This document shows positions 59,200 to 64,000 of a stretch of 64,000 nucleotides of DNA, piece after piece; position 1 is the first letter of the stretch; the number at the start of each line of letters is the position of its first letter. Under the pieces are notes generated by a model that was given only the letters and a program-made list of their open reading frames with translations, did not search any database and had not been told where the DNA came from. This DNA comes from CAZHRK01 sp964534555 (GTDB lineage: Bacteria; Babelota; Babeliae; Babelales; RVW-14): positions 372,001-436,000 of the forward strand of contig CAZHRK010000001.1 of assembly GCA_964534555.1 (NCBI GenBank). The letters run 5' to 3'. The position numbers were made by a program, and so were the translations under genes.

Positions 59200-59556
59200 T
59201 TAGCTCGTTTTTTGACTCAACTTTGCGTCTTTTCTTTCTAATGCAGCTTTTAAAGCAAGCGTAAACCATTTTTTGAGTTCTTGATAATCATCGGCAAGAT
59301 CATCGGGCGCCTTCCAGTAAGGCATGGTAGCTGCTTTGCCTTGTTTTGTTTCATACGTAAAAGGGTGAGAGTTTTGTTGTTTAAAGTACTCTGCTGCTTG
59401 TTTGTTAGCCTTGAAATATAAAATGTTATCAGCAATTAAAGCGATCATCATACCGTGAGCATAAACTCCATAACCACCAAACATTTTCCGTATTTTAATT
59501 GGTGCAAAATCTTGTAGAAGGTCATGCACGTGCTGAGCAAACTGATCAAGGATCAT
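59200..59556 (-). CDS. TfoX N-terminal-domain family protein
   Basis: Small single-domain protein of the TfoX_N (COG3070) type. It shows KMFGGYGVYAHGMMIALIADN, YFKANKQAAEYF, and TMPYWKAPDDLADD, all typical of the family. The C-terminal TfoX domain of the Haemophilus competence regulator is absent, so involvement in competence cannot be claimed. It overlaps the GyrI-like gene by four bases (ATGA), and csaA starts 27 bases downstream. Confidence 0.88.
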   Translation of the reverse strand: MILDQFAQHVHDLLQDFAPIKIRKMFGGYGVYAHGMMIALIADNILYFKANKQAAEYFKQQNSHPFTYETKQGKAATMPYWKAPDDLADDYQELKKWFTLALKAALERKDAKLSQKTS

Positions 59557-60038
59557 TTGATTCCAATAAAGATATCAACAACGCAAGCATCTCCTTGTTG
59601 AGAGCGATTATCGTACAGTTCATAGTCAGTTTGATAGCTTCGCTTTCCACCAAGTTCTTGCTCTGACAGCTTCCAAATTTTATGCCATGCTTGAATCACT
59701 ATGTCTGGCATAAGCCCTGGTCCACTTGTGATTTTTGAGAATTTCCCTTCAACGATTGTGATTGTATCATACCCATCAGGAATGTTTGATGCATCTGTAA
59801 CTGCTTCACCAATAAAATATGTGTAGGGTCCAGTATGATCTGAGTCATATCTTGTGTAGCAGCAGTAGGTTACTCCCGCTGCTATTCGATTCTTGATGCG
59901 TGACGCGATCTGGTCACCCCAATACCGTTGAAGTGTTGGTAGAATGACAGACGTTTTAGGATTGAGCTCTAAATTATTACTTGTACGCTCTGAAATTCCT
60001 ACCAGGATGATTTGTTTTTGGTGAAGAATGCTAGTCAA
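59553..60038 (-). CDS. GyrI-like / AraC effector-binding domain protein
   Basis: Stand-alone small-molecule-binding domain of the kind found in Rob, BmrR and SbmC/GyrI. The features are the YCCYTRYDSDHTGPYTYFIG strand pair, the IVEGKFSKIT strand, VIQAWHKIWKLS, and the closing DYELYD with ACVVDIFIGI. No DNA-binding domain is attached. The start is TTG at 60038, decided by AAGGAT five bases upstream and the lack of any other early start. It follows the methyltransferase by one base and overlaps the TfoX_N gene. Confidence 0.85.
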   Translation of the reverse strand: MTSILHQKQIILVGISERTSNNLELNPKTSVILPTLQRYWGDQIASRIKNRIAAGVTYCCYTRYDSDHTGPYTYFIGEAVTDASNIPDGYDTITIVEGKFSKITSGPGLMPDIVIQAWHKIWKLSEQELGGKRSYQTDYELYDNRSQQGDACVVDIFIGIK

Positions 60039-60039
60039 T

Positions 60040-60675
60040 TTAATCCTTATTTACTTTTGTAAAATGTGCAGTGTAAGCACATTTATTACCTATAAAATTT
60101 GTTTCAACAAAACCAATATTTAGCATCATCTCAGAGACTTGTTTATGGTTTTGAAAATGCGGATCAAATATTGTCTCAGTAATTGATATAATTCCATTTT
60201 CATTAAGGTGGTGTGCTATTTTTTCAATCACTAATTTCCGACTCATCTTAGGGATCTCACCTAAAACACAAATCATTAGAATGATGTCATAGGTGTTATT
60301 GATAGGTACTGTATCTATGTTGGAATGTATAAAATTAATATTATCAAGATTTAACTCTTTTGCTTTAGCCATAGCTTTTTGAAGCATTCCCACCTGAAGA
60401 TCTAAGCCTGTTATATGGCCATCTTTATGAGCTATTTTCTTTGCCAAAGGAATTAAAATCCTACCAGGCCCGCATCCCACATCGAGTATTTGGACCCCCT
60501 TTTTGAGAGGAAGGCTGTTTATGATAACATTTGCCTTATGTGCTTTTGCAAAAGGATTGTCTAATTCTACCATCCATGACAGAAAACTTGGACAGGGCAG
60601 ATAGTGTTTATTTGAGTAAAATTTCCATCCAATCCATCCTATAATTATTAGTAATATTGTAATAAGCATGCTCAT
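60040..60675 (-). CDS. Class I SAM-dependent methyltransferase with N-terminal membrane anchor
   Basis: The SAM-binding motif I is VQILDVGCGPGR, with motif II GLDLQVGM and the IILMICVLGEIP post-motif. The N-terminus is a hydrophobic helix (LITILLIIIGWIGWKFY) before the soluble domain, suggesting membrane attachment. Substrate unknown; the ubiE-like arrangement hints at a small molecule or lipid. I placed the start at 60675 where GAGAG precedes the ATG; an ATG at 60723 has no ribosome site. First gene of the four-gene minus-strand unit. Confidence 0.82.
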   Translation of the reverse strand: MSMLITILLIIIGWIGWKFYSNKHYLPCPSFLSWMVELDNPFAKAHKANVIINSLPLKKGVQILDVGCGPGRILIPLAKKIAHKDGHITGLDLQVGMLQKAMAKAKELNLDNINFIHSNIDTVPINNTYDIILMICVLGEIPKMSRKLVIEKIAHHLNENGIISITETIFDPHFQNHKQVSEMMLNIGFVETNFIGNKCAYTAHFTKVNKD

Positions 60676-60776
60676 AGTATCGCTCTCAAGTCTGCTGTGT
60701 GTTTTTTGAATTTTGCGTAACATTGTGAATTTTAAATCTACATGAATAAATAATTTAGAGTATCTGCTTTAAAGAT

Positions 60777-60804
60777 TTGTCTTTTGCCTTTTGTCTTGTA
60801 CTAT
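60777..60804 (+). promoter_or_regulatory. Candidate promoter of the SMR exporter gene
   Basis: TTGTCT (60777-60782) and TACTAT (60799-60804) with a 16-base spacer lie about 55 bases before the start at 60859. I looked for a guanidine riboswitch motif here and did not find one. Confidence 0.4.
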
Positions 60805-60858
60805 TTTGGTACTTTATGTACGCAGATAATCTATTTTTATAACTAAGGATGTAGTTTT

Positions 60859-61176
60859 ATGACTGCATGGGTAATGCTTATTATAGCTGGTTTTTTTGAA
60901 GTTGCTTGGGCTATTGGTCTTAAGTTGTGCGGTGGATTCAAGCCATCGTTTCTTTTAGGCTGTGTTATAACTTGCATGACATTAAGTGTTGTATTTTTAT
61001 CACATGCACTGCGCGCTATTCCGCTCTCGATTGCGTACTCCATTTGGACTGGTATAGGTGTTGCTGGCGTTACAGTGCTTGGTATGCTTTTATTTAATGA
61101 GCAGCTTTCGTTGTTGCAGCTTATATTTTTGCTCTGTGTAGTTGTTGGAATTATTGGACTTAAATATACGACATGA
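60859..61176 (+). CDS. gdx: Small multidrug resistance family exporter, SugE/Gdx-like
   Basis: Four-helix SMR protein that works as a dual-topology dimer. It has the membrane-embedded Glu in AGFFEVAWAIGLKLCGGF. WAIGLK with a following GGF resembles the Gdx (guanidinium exporter) branch rather than EmrE, and IAYSIWTGIGVAG is the second signature. The C-terminal GIIGLKYTT also fits Gdx. At 105 residues it is standard length. AAGGAT precedes the ATG. It is followed eight bases later by the alkyltransferase gene. The substrate assignment is by motif only. Confidence 0.85.
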   Translation: MTAWVMLIIAGFFEVAWAIGLKLCGGFKPSFLLGCVITCMTLSVVFLSHALRAIPLSIAYSIWTGIGVAGVTVLGMLLFNEQLSLLQLIFLLCVVVGIIGLKYTT

Positions 61177-61183
61177 GCTTAAG

Positions 61184-61687
61184 ATGAATACTTGCGCCAT
61201 GTTCTATGGGTTTTATAGAACTGATTTTGGACTGTATGCTGTTGCTGGAAATGAGCAGGGGGTGCTGCGTGGTTATTTTGTTTCAAATAATAAGCATGAT
61301 GAGCTTGTGCAAGATTGTCTGAAAATATGGCCGCATTACACATTTACCTACAATCAGGTTTGGGCAGATAATTACGGAGCAGCGATATTTGATCAGAAGA
61401 AAGTTGCCAGCGTTCCCATTATAATGTCGGGAACTCCCTTTCAGGAGCTTGTTTGGAAGAAGCTCAGATCAATCCCAGTAGGTACGGTTGTGTCATATGG
61501 TGATGTTGCGCGCGCTATCGGTAAGCCAACTGCGTTTCGTGCGGTTGCTCGTGCTGCAGCACTTAATAAAGTTGCTGTAGCTATTCCATGCCACCGAGTT
61601 CTTAAGGCTGGACGTGAGCTTTGTGGGTATCGCTGGGGTGTTGAACGCAAGGCCGCGTTGTTACGCGCAGAGGGTGTTTGCCTCTAG
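61184..61687 (+). CDS. ogt: Methylated-DNA-[protein]-cysteine S-methyltransferase
   Basis: Suicide repair protein that moves alkyl groups from O6-alkylguanine to its own cysteine. The C-terminal domain is intact: PFQELVWKKLRSIPVGTVVSYGDVA, the helix-turn-helix with its arginine finger (RAVARAAALN), and the active site AIPCHRVL, then GGYRWGxERK-like CGYRWGVERKAALL. The N-terminal half is divergent. I set the start at 61184, since the longer frame overlaps the exporter gene and is unrelated. A very strong terminator follows. Confidence 0.92.
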   Translation: MNTCAMFYGFYRTDFGLYAVAGNEQGVLRGYFVSNNKHDELVQDCLKIWPHYTFTYNQVWADNYGAAIFDQKKVASVPIIMSGTPFQELVWKKLRSIPVGTVVSYGDVARAIGKPTAFRAVARAAALNKVAVAIPCHRVLKAGRELCGYRWGVERKAALLRAEGVCL

Positions 61688-61722
61688 CGTACCCTAATTA
61701 ATAACCTATTTTGCTCTGTAAC

Positions 61723-61769
61723 AAAAAAAAGAGGCGTGACCATAATGTGTGATCACGCCTCTTTTTTTT
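61723..61769. terminator. Bidirectional intrinsic terminator
   Basis: AAAAAAAAGAGGCGTGA (61723-61739) pairs perfectly with TCACGCCTCTTTTTTTT (61753-61769) around a 13-base loop. It lies between convergent ogt and the gene at 61783. Confidence 0.94.
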
Positions 61770-61782
61770 GTTTTCTATTATT

Positions 61783-62487
61783 TTAAGCGGTTTTTTTGCG
61801 CTGAGTTTTTTTTACTACCTGGGGTTTTTCAGGGGTAGTTTGTTCACTTCCACCGCTGGGAGCAAGAGAAGCTCGTGTAGTTTTTCTAGGAATGCGAGGC
61901 TTTCTTGCAGGTGTTTGAATTACTACCGGATCAGCTCCTGTTGTTGGTTCTTCCGGTGCAAGGGTTGTTGCTGGAGCACTGCTTTGTTCAGGCGTCTCGC
62001 TTTGTGCAAAAGGAGCCTTTAAATTAGATTTAAGTCTCTCTAAGTCGGGTTTTTTAAAGAACTTTCCATCTTTTGCTGTGTTATCATAGCTTGCTAATGC
62101 TAGGACTAGCGCACCTAAGGAAACTGCAGTCCCTCCGATGATGACCTGTTGGGTTTTAGTGAGCCAAGATTCTTGCTGATCATTCGCTTCTTCTCTGTCA
62201 TTGTGATCGTGTACCAAGCCTGCGCTTTTAAAGTTTTTTATAGCTGCTTCAATTGCGACAAGATGGCTCTTAATAACCGTTATTATTTCATCTTTGTCGT
62301 GGCCGAGTTTTTTTGTGGCCTCATGAAGGTCTTGTTTAAGCATATCTCGCTTTGCAAGAAGCTGTGCGTATGTTACTTCGCTTTGACCTACGAAGTCTCT
62401 GAGGGCTTCGCCTGTCTGGGTTGTATGAGCGGCGAGAATAATTGAGGATTGAGATACAAGAAGTAGCCAGAGAATGAGCTTGTTCAT
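61783..62487 (-). CDS. Exported protein with coiled coil, membrane helix and Pro/Thr/Lys-rich basic tail
   Basis: No family recognised. A signal peptide (MNKLILWLLLVSQSSIILAA) is followed by a helical segment (LLAKRDMLKQDLHEATKKLG), a membrane helix (QQVIIGGTAVSLGALVLALAS), and a low-complexity C-terminal third of about 80 residues rich in Pro, Thr, Ala, Glu and then Lys/Arg (TPARKPRIPRKTTRAS, QVVKKTQRKKTA). The tail is therefore basic at its end, like the two tectonin proteins, though much shorter. If the signal is cleaved, the tail would be on the cytoplasmic side. It may also be anchored in the other orientation. Confidence 0.62.
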   Translation of the reverse strand: MNKLILWLLLVSQSSIILAAHTTQTGEALRDFVGQSEVTYAQLLAKRDMLKQDLHEATKKLGHDKDEIITVIKSHLVAIEAAIKNFKSAGLVHDHNDREEANDQQESWLTKTQQVIIGGTAVSLGALVLALASYDNTAKDGKFFKKPDLERLKSNLKAPFAQSETPEQSSAPATTLAPEEPTTGADPVVIQTPARKPRIPRKTTRASLAPSGGSEQTTPEKPQVVKKTQRKKTA

Positions 62488-62651
62488 GGTGCACCTATCG
62501 GAAGCTAGAGAGTGTGAACATATAACTTTGGTCAGAAGATATCATAGATATACCTTACGTCTACTAACAAATTTTGTTTGTAGAATACATTGAATATCGC
62601 GCGATCATCCTGGTATTTTTGCTTTCAAATCTTAAAAGGAGAATCTCTGAT

Positions 62652-63374
62652 ATGGTTATTGTGCTTATACTTGTAAGTCTAAATATTTGGGGTGGTAGCC
62701 TTAGCGCTTTAGGTGAGCTTAATGAGATGCCAGGAGCCGCGCCAGGTCGAATGACGATCCCGTCCTACACTGCACTTCATGAGGCAGAGGAAGTCTATGC
62801 AGCCAAGGTTATTGATGAGGCGACAGTGACCGAACTAACAGAAGTTTCTTTTTACGGATCAAATACCCTTGGTGGTATTCGACGTGAAGATAATGATTCA
62901 ATAACGACAATTGATTTGTCTACAACGCGCGAGCTTATAATTGTTGATAAAAAATTCATAAGCCAGCGCCACAAAGATGGTGAAAAAGGCAAAGAGTTTG
63001 GTTTAGCTCGTAAGATTGCTTCTGATGGTAGTATTACTGAGGGACTTTTAATACCTTTGCGCGTGGTTCTATGTGGTGTTGAAAAAGGTACTCTTGATAA
63101 AAAAGCTTGGTTTCTCAATATGATCAATAGCGTGGTAATACATCATAATCAACAAAACACCCCTTTGCCCGTTACTCATCAGCAGTCTTTAGCCGTAACA
63201 CCCGAACAAACAGCATCACAAAATGGTCTTGTGACACCTGTTGTATTTGCGGTTGAGAATAAGCCTAGCGCTCTTCCAGAGCCTAAGCCGGTTGTGCAAG
63301 CAGCAAAAGATGTTTGGCATTCTATTCTTGAGCTGATAAAAAGCGCAGCACGTTGGTTTCGCAGAATGTGGTAG
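62652..63374 (+). CDS. Hypothetical exported protein, about 240 residues
   Basis: No family recognised. The start at 62652 follows AAAGGAG and gives a signal peptide (MVIVLILVSLNIWGGSLSA). The mature protein has a mixed central domain (FYGSNTLGGIRRED, IDLSTTRELIIVDKKF, LIPLRVVLCG), then a Gln/Thr/Pro-rich linker, and an amphipathic C-terminal helix with Trp/Arg residues (AARWFRRMW) that could associate with a membrane. It is followed by the small membrane protein at 63382, seven bases away, and is divergent from the gene at 61783. Confidence 0.58.
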   Translation: MVIVLILVSLNIWGGSLSALGELNEMPGAAPGRMTIPSYTALHEAEEVYAAKVIDEATVTELTEVSFYGSNTLGGIRREDNDSITTIDLSTTRELIIVDKKFISQRHKDGEKGKEFGLARKIASDGSITEGLLIPLRVVLCGVEKGTLDKKAWFLNMINSVVIHHNQQNTPLPVTHQQSLAVTPEQTASQNGLVTPVVFAVENKPSALPEPKPVVQAAKDVWHSILELIKSAARWFRRMW

Positions 63375-63381
63375 TATTCGC

Positions 63382-63591
63382 ATGACATTTAAAGAAAAAT
63401 TTAAATTGCTGCTTGTCCGTCATCCCTATTTGCGCCCATTTCTTGGTGGCGCGCTTATATGTTTAGGTGTTGTTGGTTTGTTCTTACCAATTTTGCAGGG
63501 AGTAGCATTTATTATTATGGGTTTTATAGTCCTAGGTAATAAAGAGCTATTGCATAGGATTAAGCATTATTTAAAACGCTTTAAGCGCTGA
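63382..63591 (+). CDS. Small membrane protein, PGPGW-like, 69 residues
   Basis: Two hydrophobic helices separated by FLPILQG, with basic ends (MTFKEKFK, HYLKRFKR). The layout resembles the putative transmembrane PGPGW family (helix, PLPGPG turn, helix), but the turn here is PILQG, so the match is loose. It begins seven bases after the preceding exported protein and is probably co-transcribed. Its last 25 bases overlap, on the opposite strand, the end of the possible small gene at 63567. Confidence 0.6.
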   Translation: MTFKEKFKLLLVRHPYLRPFLGGALICLGVVGLFLPILQGVAFIIMGFIVLGNKELLHRIKHYLKRFKR

Positions 63592-63734
63592 TAAAATGTT
63601 ATAAAGATGCTATCTGGTGCTGGTTGTATCGAGAACGCGCGGCCAAATAGAATTATAAGAAGAGCATAAACGAGCAAGCTGGCAGTTAAACTTACGGTTA
63701 TAAACAAAAGACTTATAAAAACATCTGCTAGCAT
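63567..63734 (-). CDS. Possible small membrane protein, 55 residues
   Basis: A short reading frame opens with MLADVFISLLFITVSLTA, is hydrophobic for about 30 residues, and ends in a basic YQRLKRFK. AAAGG lies before the ATG and the frame starts 34 bases after the stop of the partial minus-strand gene at 63769, suggesting one transcript. Its 3' end overlaps the plus-strand gene ending at 63591. I do not recognise a family; it is supported only by position, ribosome site and composition. Confidence 0.4.
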   Translation of the reverse strand: MLADVFISLLFITVSLTASLLVYALLIILFGRAFSIQPAPDSIFITFYQRLKRFK

Positions 63735-63768
63735 ATCTACGCCTTTCTCTTGGTCAAAATATAGGGTA

Positions 63769-64000
63769 TTAAAGCCTATCAGATAAAATAAAGAAAGTTA
63801 CGTGCCAGCTATCTTTTACTGGGCTTATCATCATATGCAAGCGCTTGCCAGGTTTTGTGCCTGTGATTGATGTTGCTTTGCCGTTTACTACAGTGATATC
63901 CCACCCAAATGATTCAAGGTTTTTTGTGAAGTGCTCTGTTGGGTTTTTTGTTTTTTCTCCAATAAGATGAACTTCGTCGCTAAAACCTTCAGGTAGCTCT
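63769..64000 (-). CDS. C-terminal fragment of a protein running off the window end
   Basis: An open frame enters from 64000 on the minus strand and stops at TAA (63771-63769). The visible 76 or so residues start ELPEGFSDEVHLIGEKTK, continue through HFTKNLESFGWDITVVNG, and end SWHVTFFILSDRL. It is mixed alpha/beta with no motif I can name. The rest of the gene lies outside, so neither function nor start can be judged. Codon use is like that of neighbouring genes. Confidence 0.55.
   Translation of the reverse strand, partial: ELPEGFSDEVHLIGEKTKNPTEHFTKNLESFGWDITVVNGKATSITGTKPGKRLHMMISPVKDSWHVTFFILSDRL

Noticed and set aside
60721..60858. Guanidine riboswitch upstream of the SMR gene
   Set aside because: I saw no ykkC-type or ACGR-loop hairpin motif; only a plain promoter is visible.

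Overview
The window reads as a chromosomal segment of a Gram-negative, probably host-associated bacterium. It has enzymes for peptidoglycan precursors (murC, mraY), a probable outer-membrane barrel, lipoproteins, Sec components (secF, ftsY, sppA) and many proteins with signal peptides that I cannot assign to a family. It also has an unusual set of eukaryote-like proteins: an ATAD3-like AAA ATPase, two exported MIR/tectonin-propeller proteins with histone-H1-like tails, and an exported Memo-AMMECR1 fusion. This mix would fit the phylum Dependentiae (TM6), whose members live in protists. That placement is inference from gene content; no marker phylogeny was possible. I saw no insertion sequence, integrase, phage module or CRISPR array.

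Layout. 1-5 kb: a CCA-adding-type nucleotidyltransferase, tRNA-Ala, an aminotransferase and murC. 5-11.5 kb: a large porin-like barrel, then minus-strand dsbD/ccdA-like, aspS, trxA and Nudix genes. 11.5-17 kb: two tail-bearing tectonin proteins flanking ftsY. 17-24.5 kb: a HAM1-like pyrophosphatase, prmC, sppA, birA, smpB, DUF2062 and an AadA-type adenylyltransferase. 24.5-31.5 kb: a minus-strand housekeeping run of polA, rpmA, secF, rho and tsaD. 31.6-33 kb: ruvX and a DMT transporter. 33-41 kb is the most unusual region: an FAD reductase with the Memo-AMMECR1 lipoprotein, a divergent 692-residue exported protein of unknown function, and the ATAD3-like ATPase with a membrane partner. 41-49 kb: peroxiredoxin, trxB, an NrnA-like DHH enzyme, folC, galU, pheS and mraY. 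49-58 kb: two exported helical proteins, an NtrY-like kinase, a HIT protein, a hydrolase and an unlinked PilC/GspF. 58-64 kb: four tRNA genes nearby, a small accessory operon (methyltransferase, GyrI-like, TfoX_N, CsaA), a Gdx-type SMR exporter with an alkyltransferase, and exported proteins of unknown function.

How the genes work together. Thioredoxin, thioredoxin reductase, 2-Cys peroxiredoxin and a DsbD-type transporter form a thiol network that could feed electrons to the periplasm. SecF, FtsY and SppA serve an evidently large secretome. Genes are compact, commonly with 1-20 base gaps or ATGA overlaps. Convergent units are usually separated by one strong hairpin flanked by A and T runs, which can terminate both strands. 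The strongest candidates for undescribed biology are the ATAD3-like operon, the paired tectonin/H1-tail proteins and the surface-anchored Memo-AMMECR1 unit.
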